From Pseudomonadota bacterium (GTDB lineage Bacteria; Pseudomonadota; Gammaproteobacteria; Burkholderiales; Burkholderiaceae_C): a stretch of DNA of 12,694 nucleotides. Of this stretch, positions 1 through 7,064 are shown in pieces. The notes under the pieces were generated by a model that had not been told where the DNA came from, did not search any database, and worked only from the letters and a program-made list of their open reading frames with translations. Positions within the stretch are counted from its first letter, which is position 1. Each line of letters opens with the position of its first letter. Both the position numbers and the translations under genes were made by a program. The stretch lies in the NCBI GenBank assembly GCA_023438115.1, contig JAEZEB010000382.1, positions 1 to 12,694 on the forward strand, written 5' to 3'.

Positions 1-9
1 GATCCGTAG

Positions 10-34
10 GTCGGGGTGACGAAGGAACCCCGAC
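10..34 (-). terminator. Hairpin downstream of the AEC permease gene, possible terminator
   Basis: A perfect 8-bp inverted repeat (GTCGGGGT / ACCCCGAC, 9-nt loop) lies 8 bp beyond the permease stop codon on the minus strand. The position suits a transcript end, but no T run follows on the minus strand inside the window, so it is at best an atypical or Rho-assisted terminator. The window ends 9 bp further on, so the rest of the context is not visible. Confidence 0.35.
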
Positions 35-42
35 GGCCCCCC

Positions 43-921
43 TCAAAGCGCCAACGCCAACCCCACCGGCACGAAAACCACCGCCAGCGCATTCCCCAGC
101 AGGATCATCGCCGCCACCCGTTCCGGCTCCTGCCGGTACCGGTCGGCCAGCATGAACTGCATCACCGCGGGCGGCAGGGCGCTGAACAGGATCAGCTGCG
201 CGCGGGCATTGCCTTCGAGTCCCAGTGCCCACGCAAGCGGCAGGGCAACCGCGACGCCGATCAGCGGCCGCGCGAAGGCGCCCAGCAGGCCGCGCGGCAC
301 GTCGGCGCGCCGCAGCAGTGTCAGGCGCACGCCCAGCGCGAACAGCATCAGCGGCAGCATCGCCTCGCCGGCCATGCGCATGCCGGTGAACAGCGCGTCC
401 GGCACGCGCCAGCCGGTGATCGCACTGGCGAAGCCGAGTGCCGTCGCGACCATCAGCGGGCTGAGCAGCAGGTCGCGCGTGCGCGCATGCGCGCTGGTGA
501 TGCGCGCGCCCAGCGAGAAGTGGATCAGGTTGCTGATGGAAAACAGCGCCACCGCGGCGCCGAAGTTCTGCGGCCCGAAGGCCAGCAGCGCCAGCGGCAG
601 GCCCATGTTGCCGCAGTTGGTGAACATCACCACCGGCACCAGCGTGCGCGCCTGCGTATGCGCGGCGCGCGCCAGCGCCCAGGCGACCAGGCCCGTCAGC
701 AGGATCAGCGCCGCGCCGCCGACGAACAGCGGCACGTGGTCCTGCCAGCGGAAGTCGCGGCCGGCCAGCGCCGTGTACACGAGCAGCGGCGAGAGCACGT
801 CCAGCACGATGCGGTTGAAGACGCTGAGGTCCGGGCGCGCGCGGCGGCCGTAGGTCCAGCCCAGCGCCACGATGAAGAACACCGGGACGATGACCTCGAC
901 GATGCGAAGGACGAGGTCCAT
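43..921 (-). CDS. AEC-family permease (auxin efflux carrier-like)
   Basis: This 292-residue protein is almost entirely hydrophobic helices (about ten predicted membrane segments), as expected for the bacterial Membrane_trans / AEC family (PF03547), an inner-membrane secondary transporter. The first half carries the family-type glycine/proline bend TNCGNMGLP (residues 101-109), and the second half has the matching segment around FSALPPAVMQF (residues 246-256). Bacterial members move small organic acids such as malate or malonate, but the substrate cannot be read from sequence and the plant-auxin name is only historical. The ATG overlaps the TGA of the upstream DUF3445 gene by one base (TGATG), so the two are almost certainly translated from one mRNA by termination-reinitiation. 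No strong ribosome-binding site precedes the start, which fits coupling. Length is normal for the bacterial family. Confidence 0.88.
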   Translation of the reverse strand: MDLVLRIVEVIVPVFFIVALGWTYGRRARPDLSVFNRIVLDVLSPLLVYTALAGRDFRWQDHVPLFVGGAALILLTGLVAWALARAAHTQARTLVPVVMFTNCGNMGLPLALLAFGPQNFGAAVALFSISNLIHFSLGARITSAHARTRDLLLSPLMVATALGFASAITGWRVPDALFTGMRMAGEAMLPLMLFALGVRLTLLRRADVPRGLLGAFARPLIGVAVALPLAWALGLEGNARAQLILFSALPPAVMQFMLADRYRQEPERVAAMILLGNALAVVFVPVGLALAL

Positions 922-1718
922 CAGGCCGCCCGTTCCGCGAGCCAGGCCAGCAGGCGGTCCCGCGCGGGGGCGAGGCCCTTGTAGGCGAGCACGGCCTCGC
1001 TCATGGAAGCCAGCGCGTCGTGCAGCCGGCGCGCTTCATCCTTGCCGCGCACGGCTTGCGCCAGCGGCTGCAGCATCACGCGGATGGTGAAGACGGCCTG
1101 CCCGGGACGATCGGGCACGGGAAAGAAGGTCTGCCGCTCGGCGCGCAGCGTGCACGCCTGCGCGAACGCTTCGGGATCCGGTGTGTCCGGCCAGGGCGTG
1201 CGCGCGTGGCGGCGCGGATGCTGGTCATAACGGGAACTCGGCGTGACGGTCCAGACGAAGCGTTCGAAGCGATCACCGCCAGTCACCAGTTGCACCAGCT
1301 GCCGGCCCGCCGCGAGCAGCATCTGGTTGTCCGCCACCGGCGCATGCACGGCGGCGAAGGGCTGCCCCAGCTTGTCTTCGGGCGCCCAGTGCGAAGGCGC
1401 GCACACGCACAGCCACGGCAGCGCGGTGGTGGCGCCGTCCAGCACGGCGAAGTCTTCCTCGAACGCGAGTTCGATGGGCTCTGCGGCGGTGATGCCTTCA
1501 GCGCGCGCCTGCGCCAGGATCGCGGCGATCGCGGGCGCGGCATCGAAGCCTGGCACGGCAAGCCGGCTCGCGCCTGCGTCCACGACCTGCTTCTTTTCCC
1601 GCCACAGCGCGCCGCCGGGGGCCAGCGGGGTCAGATGCCGGGCGCCCGCCGCCAGCCGCTGCAGCCCCGGCTGCATGCGGAAGGGGACGGCGATGCGGGC
1701 GAGGTCCAGGGCATCCAT
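921..1718 (-). CDS. DUF3445 / heme-dependent oxidative N-demethylase-like protein
   Basis: This 265-residue soluble protein resembles the DUF3445 family (PF11927), whose characterised member is the heme-PAS alpha subunit of a Pseudomonas oxidative dimethylamine N-demethylase. Family-like segments in order are FRMQPGLQRL (13-22), SHWAPEDKLGQPFAAVHAP (109-127), the aromatic/basic stretch FVWTVTPSSRYDQ (154-166) and the most diagnostic block, LRAERQTFFPVP then AVFTIRVML (191-216). No signal peptide or membrane segment is seen. It is short for the family, and no flavin-reductase or ferredoxin-like partner subunits are nearby, so dimethylamine oxidation is not assured. Family membership is fairly secure, but substrate and activity are unknown. 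The start at 1718 is chosen because conserved sequence begins by residue 12 and no good upstream ATG exists. It lies 3 nt after the efp terminator T run. It is coupled to the downstream AEC permease gene by a 1-base overlap. Confidence 0.75.
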   Translation of the reverse strand: MDALDLARIAVPFRMQPGLQRLAAGARHLTPLAPGGALWREKKQVVDAGASRLAVPGFDAAPAIAAILAQARAEGITAAEPIELAFEEDFAVLDGATTALPWLCVCAPSHWAPEDKLGQPFAAVHAPVADNQMLLAAGRQLVQLVTGGDRFERFVWTVTPSSRYDQHPRRHARTPWPDTPDPEAFAQACTLRAERQTFFPVPDRPGQAVFTIRVMLQPLAQAVRGKDEARRLHDALASMSEAVLAYKGLAPARDRLLAWLAERAA

Positions 1719-1720
1719 GC

Positions 1721-1746
1721 AAGAAAAAGGCTCCTTGCGGAGCCTT
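1721..1746 (-). terminator. Intrinsic terminator of efp, abutting the next start codon
   Basis: Read on the minus strand: a perfect 8-bp stem AAGGCTCC / GGAGCCTT closed by a GCAA tetraloop (GNRA type), then a T-rich tail TTTCTT (five Ts in a row counting the stem end). It begins 18 nt after the efp stop codon. The tail ends only 2 nt before the ATG of the DUF3445 gene at 1718. The 3' arm contains AAGGAG-like sequence (partly in the loop), the only Shine-Dalgarno candidate for that gene. Confidence 0.9.
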
Positions 1747-1764
1747 GCTTTGGGGGAGGCGGCC

Positions 1765-2319
1765 TCAGACGCGGCGGCGGTATTCGCCGGTGCGCGTGTC
1801 GATCTCCACCTTGTCGCCCTGGGCCACGAAGATCGGCACGCCGATCTCGAAGCCGGTGGCGATCTTGGCCGGCTTGAGCACCTTGCCCGAGGTGTCGCCC
1901 TTGACGGCCGGCTCGGTCCAGGTGATCTCGCGCTCGACGCTGGTGGGCAGTTCGACGGAGATGGCCTTGCCTTCGTAGAACACCACTTCGGCGGGCATGC
2001 CGTCTTCCAGGTAGTTCAGGGCGTCGCCCATGTTGTCGGCCTCGACTTCGTACTGGTTGTACTCGCCGTCCATCCAGACGTACATCGGGTCGGCGAAGTA
2101 GGAGTAGGTGCACTCCTTCTTGTCCAGCACGATCTGGTCCATCTTGTCGTCGGCCTTGAAGACGACTTCGGTGCCCTGGTTGTTCAGCAGGGACTTGAGC
2201 TTCATGCGCACGGTGGCGGCGTTGCGGCCACCGCGGGAGTATTCGGTCTTCAGCACGACCCACGGCTGCGTGCTGTGCATGATCACGTTGCCGGCGCGGA
2301 TTTCTTGGGCGATTTTCAT
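1765..2319 (-). CDS. efp: Translation elongation factor P
   Basis: EF-P (184 residues, standard length) binds between the P and E sites of ribosomes stalled on proline runs and stimulates peptide-bond formation. The sequence is typical throughout: MKIAQEIRAGNVI at the start, the domain I loop TEYSRGGRNAATVRMK, and the C-terminal block ending GDKVEIDTRTGEYRRRV. The loop-tip residue is arginine 32 (SRGGR) rather than the lysine of E. coli-type EF-P, which marks the rhamnosylated branch modified by EarP; earP lies just upstream on the same strand. The frame stays open to 2451, but the extra 44 residues are not EF-P-like, so ATG 2319 is used. The 97-bp gap after earP and a -10-like TAGAAT within the earP stop region suggest efp has its own promoter besides earP read-through. 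A strong terminator follows. Confidence 0.98.
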   Translation of the reverse strand: MKIAQEIRAGNVIMHSTQPWVVLKTEYSRGGRNAATVRMKLKSLLNNQGTEVVFKADDKMDQIVLDKKECTYSYFADPMYVWMDGEYNQYEVEADNMGDALNYLEDGMPAEVVFYEGKAISVELPTSVEREITWTEPAVKGDTSGKVLKPAKIATGFEIGVPIFVAQGDKVEIDTRTGEYRRRV

Positions 2320-2416
2320 GACGGTGTCTTCGGTGAAGCCGCGGCGCGCGCAGGAAGGGTCATGCGGGGTGGCGGCGGACAAGCTGCTGGGGCGAAAAGC
2401 CCTGTAGCGCAAAGCT

Positions 2417-3457
2417 CTATATTCTAGCTCGCTCGACTGCGAACCGCCCAAGTGCGGTCACCAGCTCGGGCAGGGCGTCGACGCGGGCCAGTGCCGCGGC
2501 CGCGGTGGGCCGCCATTCGGACGGGCGCAAGGGCGGCAGCGGCCCCGGCGCGAGGCCGTTCCACGCAAGGAAGAAGTCACGCAGGTCTGCGGGCGGCTGC
2601 AGCCAGTCCAGGAAGGCCTGCAGCTTGGCCGCATGCGCCCCATCGTCCTGCGGATAGATGTGCCAGATGCAGGGCACGCCGGCGAGCAGGCCGCGCACCG
2701 CCGAATCCTCGCCGCGCACGAAGTTGAGGTCGCAGGCCCACAGCAGCTCGTCGTAATCGCGCTGGCTCATCAGGGGCAGGAAATGCAGGTGCAGCGCGCC
2801 CCGGTCCTTCGCGCCCAGCGCGCGAACGGCCTGCGCGGCGCGGCCCGCGGTGACCATCAGGTGGGTGGGGTCGGGCGCCCGCGCGAGCAGGTCGAGAAAC
2901 TCGCCCAGCCGGGGCGGTTCGTAGCAGAAGAGGCTGATCGCCCGCGCATCGGCAGGCACGCCGTGCCGTTCGCGCCAGTCGTCGCGGTCGAAGCCATCGC
3001 GGCGCGCCGCGAGATCCTGTTCGCGCAGCAGGCCGCCGGTGCGCGGCGTGAATCCCGGATAGAAGAAATGCTTCACCAGGCCCGCGCCGGGCCCCTGCAT
3101 CACCGGCGACGGCAGGCCGTGGCTGCGCTCCACGTAGCCTTCGGCGGAGAGGTATTCGAGGTTCAGCCACACCGGCGCCGGCGTGCGCTGCGCCATGCGC
3201 GCCACGAAGGCTTCGGGCGGATCGCAGCCGAAGGCTTCCACCACGATATCGCCGGGTTCGGCTTCGGGCGCCGGATCGGTCCAGGGCAGCACTTCGACGC
3301 CGGGCGCCCCCTGCGGCGCCATCCAGCGCAGGGCCGAGGGATCGTCGATCCACAGTCGCACCTGTTCGCCGCGCGCACCCAGTTCCGCGGCGACGCGCCA
3401 GCACACGCCGGCGTCGCCGTGGTTGTCGATCACCTTGCAGAAGAGGTCCCAGCGCAT
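2417..3457 (-). CDS. earP: EF-P arginine rhamnosyltransferase EarP
   Basis: EarP is an inverting GT-B glycosyltransferase (GT104) that transfers L-rhamnose from dTDP-L-rhamnose to Arg32 of EF-P in the cytoplasm. The 346-residue product is of normal family length. The N-terminal motif CKVIDNHGDAGVCWR has the two catalytic-site aspartates at D11 and D15, matching the essential pair near the N terminus of characterised EarPs. The donor-binding side has FVRGEDSAVRG (246-256) and WHIYPQDDGAH (265-275), the expected nucleotide-sugar site. The substrate gene efp, encoding an Arg32-type EF-P, follows 97 bp downstream. The ATG at 3457 is 20 bp from the divergent uvrC start. No Shine-Dalgarno precedes it, but a TATTAT hexamer sits 8 nt upstream of the ATG, so the mRNA may be leaderless. 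The dTDP-rhamnose synthesis genes (rml) are not in view. Confidence 0.96.
   Translation of the reverse strand: MRWDLFCKVIDNHGDAGVCWRVAAELGARGEQVRLWIDDPSALRWMAPQGAPGVEVLPWTDPAPEAEPGDIVVEAFGCDPPEAFVARMAQRTPAPVWLNLEYLSAEGYVERSHGLPSPVMQGPGAGLVKHFFYPGFTPRTGGLLREQDLAARRDGFDRDDWRERHGVPADARAISLFCYEPPRLGEFLDLLARAPDPTHLMVTAGRAAQAVRALGAKDRGALHLHFLPLMSQRDYDELLWACDLNFVRGEDSAVRGLLAGVPCIWHIYPQDDGAHAAKLQAFLDWLQPPADLRDFFLAWNGLAPGPLPPLRPSEWRPTAAAALARVDALPELVTALGRFAVERARI
2421..2426 (-). promoter_or_regulatory. Candidate -10 element for efp within the earP 3' end
   Basis: On the minus strand TAGAAT, followed by ATAG, forms an AT-rich island in GC-rich DNA. It overlaps the last two codons and the approach to the TAG stop of earP. 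Transcription would start near 2414 and give efp a leader of roughly 95 nt. No convincing -35 box is seen at 16-18 bp, so this is a moderate-to-weak call. Confidence 0.4.
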
Positions 3458-3464
3458 GCGACCG

Positions 3465-3471
3465 GATAATA
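3465..3471. promoter_or_regulatory. Shared symmetric -10 element for divergent earP and uvrC
   Basis: GATAATA on the plus strand reads as GATAAT toward uvrC and as TATTAT toward earP, each a five-of-six match to TATAAT. The hexamer ends 7 nt before the uvrC ATG and 8 nt before the earP ATG. Initiation at the usual distance would place both transcript starts at or within about 1-2 nt of the start codon. The gap between the genes is only 20 bp, and no -35 box is recognisable on either side. Confidence 0.5.
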
Positions 3472-3477
3472 GAGGCG

Positions 3478-5577
3478 ATGGTGCAGGACCACTCCGAGGA
3501 ATTGCTGGCGCAGGTGGCGGCGTTGCCGCAGCTGCCGGGCGTCTACCGCTACTACGACGAGCACGGCGGCGTGCTGTACGTGGGCAAGGCGCGCAACCTG
3601 AAGAAGCGGGTGTCCAGCTACTTCACCAAGAACCATGGCGGCACGCGCATCGGCCACATGGTGGGCAAGATCGCGCGGCTCGAGACCACGGTGGTGCGCT
3701 CGGAAGCCGAGGCGCTGCTGCTCGAGAACAACCTGATCAAGACGCTCGCGCCGCGCTACAACATCCTGTTCCGCGACGACAAGAGCTATCCCTACCTGAA
3801 GATCACCGGCTCGCCGGACAAGCTCGGGTTCGCCAGCGGCCGCGGCGGCGCGCCCTCGGCGGCGGTGTTCCCGCGCGTCGCCTACTACCGCGGCGCCGTG
3901 GACCGCAAGCACCGCTACTTCGGCCCCTATCCCAGCGCGTGGGCGGTCAAGGAATCCATCCAGCTGCTGCAGAAGGTCTTCCGCCTGCGCACCTGCGAAG
4001 ACACTGTGTTCGCCAACCGGACGCGGCCCTGCCTGCTGTACCAGATCAAGCGCTGCACCGGCCCCTGCGTGAACCTGGTGTCGCCGGAGGACTACCAGCA
4101 GGACGTGCTGAACGCCGAGGCCTTCCTGCGTGGCGACGCGCAGAGCGTCCTGCAGGCGCTGGAGCAGCGCATGCTGGCGCACGCCGAGCGGCTGGAGTTC
4201 GAGCAGGCCGCCGAACTGCGCAACCAGATGGGCGCGCTGTCGAAGGTGCTGCACCAGCAGTCGGTGGAAACGGTGTCCGACAAGGACGTGGACATCCTCG
4301 CCGTGCAGGTGCAGGGCGGCAAGGCCTGCGTGAACCTGGCCATGGTGCGCGGCGGCCGGCACCTCGGCGACCGCGCCTACTTCCCGAGCCACGTGGAGGA
4401 CGCGACGGCGGTGCAGGAGTTCGACGACGCCGCCGATGCCGTGAAGGCGCAGCCGGTCGAGGTGCAGGTGCTGGAAGCCTTCATCGCGCAGCACTACCTG
4501 GGCGTGCCGGTGCCTTCGGCGCTGATCACGAGCCATCCGGTAGCCGCGGAACTGACGGAAGCCCTGTCGGAGCAGGCCGGTGCGCGCATCGCCGCCGTGC
4601 ACAACCCGCGCGGCCAGCGCCGCCTGTGGCTGGAGATGGCGCAGAAGAACGCGCAGCTGCAGCTGGCGCGGCTGCTGGCGGAGGAGGGCTCGCAGCAGGC
4701 CCGCACCCGCGCCCTGGTGGAGGCGCTGGACCTCGCGCCGGACAACCTGGACACCTTCCGCATCGAGTGCTTCGACATCTCGCACACGGCGGGCGAGGCG
4801 ACGCAGGCGTCCTGCGTGGTGTTCCACCACCACCAGATGCAGAACCGCGAATACCGCCGCTACAACATCGAGGGCATCACGCCCGGGGACGACTACGCCG
4901 CGATGCGGCAGGTGCTCACGCGGCGCTACGCCCGCCTGGCCCAGGCCGGCCGCGACACGCCGGACGCGACGCCGGCGCAGGATGAAGCACCGCCGCCCCA
5001 GGAGGAAACCGCCGTCGCCGGGGCGCAGGCCGTGGCCGCGGAGACCCTGGACGCCGCCACGGTGGCCGCCGAACTCGCCCCCGCGACGGCCCGGCGCGAG
5101 AAGCCCGGCGGCGGGGGCAGCGCGCAGCGCCTGCCGGACCTGGTGCTGGTGGACGGCGGCCGCGGCCAGGTGAGCATGGCGCGCGAGGTCTTCGCCGAGC
5201 TGGGCCTGGACCTGTCGGTGATCGTCGGGGTGGAGAAGGGCGAGGGCCGCAAGGTGGGCCTGGAGGAACTGGTGTTCGCCGACGGCCGCGAGAAGGTCTA
5301 CCTGGGGCGCGAGTCGGCGGCGCTGATGCTCGTGGCGCAGATCCGCGACGAGGCGCACCGCTTCGCCATCACCGGCATGCGCGCGCGCCGCGCCAAGGTC
5401 CGCGTGGGCGGCAGCCAGCTGGAGGAAATCCCGGGCGTGGGCGCCAAGAAGCGCGCGCGCCTGCTACAACGCTTCGGCGGCGTGCGCGGCGTCGCCGCCG
5501 CGAGCGTGGAGGACATCGCCACGGTGGAAGGGATCTCGCGCGAGCTGGCCGAAGAGATCTACCGGGCGCTGCACTGA
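3478..5577 (+). CDS. uvrC: Excinuclease ABC subunit C
   Basis: UvrC makes both incisions in UvrABC nucleotide excision repair. Domains in order: GIY-YIG nuclease for the 3' cut (about 18-110; GVYRYYDEHGGVLYVGKARN); a four-cysteine cluster C173, C185, C193, C197 with the same 12/8/4 spacing as the iron-sulfur cysteines described for E. coli UvrC; a UVR motif for UvrB contact (about 226-261); an RNase H-like nuclease for the 5' cut with D433 (FDISH), D472 (GDDY), D559 (VDGGRG) and H627 (DEAHRFAI) in place; and tandem helix-hairpin-helix (about 650-699). At 699 residues it is longer than the roughly 610 of E. coli. The excess is an Ala/Pro/Glu-rich linker at about 488-551 and a smaller Gly/Ala insert near 118-130. 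The ATG at 3478 has AGAGG only 2 nt upstream; GTG at 3481 is an alternative. Confidence 0.98.
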   Translation: MVQDHSEELLAQVAALPQLPGVYRYYDEHGGVLYVGKARNLKKRVSSYFTKNHGGTRIGHMVGKIARLETTVVRSEAEALLLENNLIKTLAPRYNILFRDDKSYPYLKITGSPDKLGFASGRGGAPSAAVFPRVAYYRGAVDRKHRYFGPYPSAWAVKESIQLLQKVFRLRTCEDTVFANRTRPCLLYQIKRCTGPCVNLVSPEDYQQDVLNAEAFLRGDAQSVLQALEQRMLAHAERLEFEQAAELRNQMGALSKVLHQQSVETVSDKDVDILAVQVQGGKACVNLAMVRGGRHLGDRAYFPSHVEDATAVQEFDDAADAVKAQPVEVQVLEAFIAQHYLGVPVPSALITSHPVAAELTEALSEQAGARIAAVHNPRGQRRLWLEMAQKNAQLQLARLLAEEGSQQARTRALVEALDLAPDNLDTFRIECFDISHTAGEATQASCVVFHHHQMQNREYRRYNIEGITPGDDYAAMRQVLTRRYARLAQAGRDTPDATPAQDEAPPPQEETAVAGAQAVAAETLDAATVAAELAPATARREKPGGGGSAQRLPDLVLVDGGRGQVSMAREVFAELGLDLSVIVGVEKGEGRKVGLEELVFADGREKVYLGRESAALMLVAQIRDEAHRFAITGMRARRAKVRVGGSQLEEIPGVGAKKRARLLQRFGGVRGVAAASVEDIATVEGISRELAEEIYRALH

Positions 5578-5581
5578 CCCA

Positions 5582-5590
5582 TGCCAGAAT
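5582..5590 (+). promoter_or_regulatory. Extended -10 promoter element for pgsA
   Basis: TGCCAGAAT matches an extended -10 (TGn followed by CAGAAT) and ends 8 nt before the pgsA ATG at 5599, predicting a transcript start within a couple of bases of the ATG. The 11-mer TGCCAGAATGC recurs exactly at 8044-8054 before the hydrolase gene at almost the same distance from its ATG. No -35 box is evident, which an extended -10 can tolerate. Confidence 0.45.
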
Positions 5591-5598
5591 GCAGGTCC

Positions 5599-6168
5599 AT
5601 GTTCTTCACCGTCCCGACGCTCCTCACCTGGACCCGCATCATCGCCATCCCGTTGCTGGTGGGCGTGTTCTACATGGGCCTCGAGGCGCGGATGCAGAAC
5701 CTGGTGGCCACGGTCATGTTCATCGTCTTCGCGGCGACCGACTGGCTGGACGGCTACCTCGCGCGCAAGTTGAACCAGACCTCGTCCTTCGGGGCCTTCC
5801 TGGACCCGGTGGCCGACAAGTTCCTGGTGTGCGCCTCGCTGCTGGTGCTGGTGCACCTGGACCGCGCGGACGTGTTCGTGGCGCTCATCATCATCGGCCG
5901 CGAGATCGCGATCTCCGCCCTGCGTGAATGGATGGCGCAGATCGGCGCCTCCAAGAGCGTGGCCGTGCATATGCTGGGCAAGGTGAAGACCACGGTGCAG
6001 ATGGTGGCCATCCCCTTCCTGCTGTACGACGGCACCCTGTTCGGCGTGATCGATACGCTGCGCTGGGGCACGGTGCTGATCTGGATCTCCGCGATCCTCA
6101 CCGTCTGGTCGATGGTCTACTACCTGCAGAAGGCCCTGCCGGAAATCCGCCGGAGGGTGAAGCACTGA
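5599..6168 (+). CDS. pgsA: CDP-diacylglycerol--glycerol-3-phosphate 3-phosphatidyltransferase
   Basis: PgsA is an inner-membrane enzyme that condenses CDP-diacylglycerol with glycerol-3-phosphate, the committed step to phosphatidylglycerol and cardiolipin. The 189-residue protein has several membrane helices. It contains the complete CDP-alcohol phosphotransferase motif: D48, D51-G52, A55-R56, then eight residues, G65, D69 and D73, which bind the metal and the CDP group. The N-terminus MFFTVPTLLTWTRI is family-typical. An upstream in-frame ATG at 5581 would add MPECRS, but that stretch contains the -10-like element, so 5599 is preferred. The gene lies 21 bp after uvrC, an order also seen in other proteobacteria. 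It may be read both from uvrC transcription and from its own extended -10. The stop overlaps the next gene's start by one base (TGATG). Confidence 0.96.
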   Translation: MFFTVPTLLTWTRIIAIPLLVGVFYMGLEARMQNLVATVMFIVFAATDWLDGYLARKLNQTSSFGAFLDPVADKFLVCASLLVLVHLDRADVFVALIIIGREIAISALREWMAQIGASKSVAVHMLGKVKTTVQMVAIPFLLYDGTLFGVIDTLRWGTVLIWISAILTVWSMVYYLQKALPEIRRRVKH

Positions 6169-7064
6169 TGGCGACCGCCCGGGTCGACCCGCTGGTGCGG
6201 GCGATGCCTGCCGTCTTCGTCGTCATCTGGAGCACCGGCTTCGTGGTGGCGCGCTTCGGCATGCCGCACGCGCCCCCGATGAAGTTCCTGGTGCTGCGCT
6301 ACGCGCTGTCGGTGCTGGCCTTCCTCGTGTGGGCCTGGGCGGCGCGGGCCGCCTGGCCACGCGACCGCGCGCAGTTCGGCCACCTGGCGGTCACCGGCAT
6401 CTTCATGCACGCCGGCTACCTCGGCGGCGTCTGGGCGGCGGTCAAGATGGGCATGGGCGCCGGCCTGGCCGCGCTGCTGGTCAGCCTGCAGCCGGTGCTG
6501 ACGGCGATCTGGATCTCCATGGGCGGCGGCAAGGTGGCCATGCGCCAATGGGCGGGCCTGGCCCTGGGCCTGGCGGGCCTGCTGCTCGTCGTGTGGCAGA
6601 AGCTGGGCGTGGGCGAGGTCAACCCCATGAACCTGCTCTATGCCGTGATCGCGCTGCTCTCCATCACCGCGGGCACGCTGTACCAGAAGCGCTTCGTCGC
6701 GCCCTGCGACGTGCGCACGGCCAACCTCGTGCAGCTCGCCGCGGCCTTCGCCGCGACGCTGCCTTTCGCGCTGATGGAAACCGAGGCCATGCGCTGGGTG
6801 CTGGCCGATGGCAGCCTGAACGGCGAACTGGCCGGCGCGATGGCTTGGTCGGTCCTCGGACTCACGCTGGGCGGCAGCTCGCTGCTGTACCTGCTGATCC
6901 AGCGCGGCGCGGCGACCAGCGTCACCAGCCTCATGTACCTCGTGCCGCCCACCACGGCGCTGATGGCCTGGCTGCTGTTCGGCGAGCCGATCACGGTGCT
7001 GATCGTCGCCGGCATGGCCCTCACCGCCGTGGGCGTGAGCCTGGTCGTGCGGCAGAAGGCGTGA
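6168..7064 (+). CDS. EamA/DMT-superfamily permease
   Basis: This 298-residue protein has about ten hydrophobic helices arranged as two EamA repeats (roughly 10-140 and 155-295), the normal build for drug/metabolite transporter superfamily exporters in the inner membrane. Visible family features are the N-terminal FVVIWSTGFVVARFG, the loop after helix 3 (GGVWAAVKMGMGAGLAALL) and the C-terminal repeat YLVPPTTALMAWLLFGEPI, which is strongly EamA-like. Substrates of this family range over amino acids, nucleosides and drugs and cannot be assigned here. The start overlaps the pgsA stop by one base, with GGAGGG about 10 nt upstream (6152-6157) as ribosome-binding site, so it is very probably cotranscribed with pgsA. 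Its last 44 bp overlap the 3' end of the convergent LysR gene, and no terminator separates them. Confidence 0.9.
   Translation: MATARVDPLVRAMPAVFVVIWSTGFVVARFGMPHAPPMKFLVLRYALSVLAFLVWAWAARAAWPRDRAQFGHLAVTGIFMHAGYLGGVWAAVKMGMGAGLAALLVSLQPVLTAIWISMGGGKVAMRQWAGLALGLAGLLLVVWQKLGVGEVNPMNLLYAVIALLSITAGTLYQKRFVAPCDVRTANLVQLAAAFAATLPFALMETEAMRWVLADGSLNGELAGAMAWSVLGLTLGGSSLLYLLIQRGAATSVTSLMYLVPPTTALMAWLLFGEPITVLIVAGMALTAVGVSLVVRQKA

Noticed and set aside
16..984. Plus-strand open frame opposite the AEC permease
   Set aside because: The product is Arg/Gln/His-rich and patternless, while the minus strand encodes a normal multi-helix permease.
2320..2451. 44-residue N-terminal extension of EF-P
   Set aside because: EF-P begins at MKIAQEIRAG; the extension overlaps the earP end and the presumed promoter and has no EF-P similarity.
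3430..5358. Long open frame of 642 codons antisense to uvrC
   Set aside because: High-GC coding DNA leaves long antisense frames open. The product is rich in His/Arg/Leu with no recognisable domain, and uvrC on the other strand is unmistakable.
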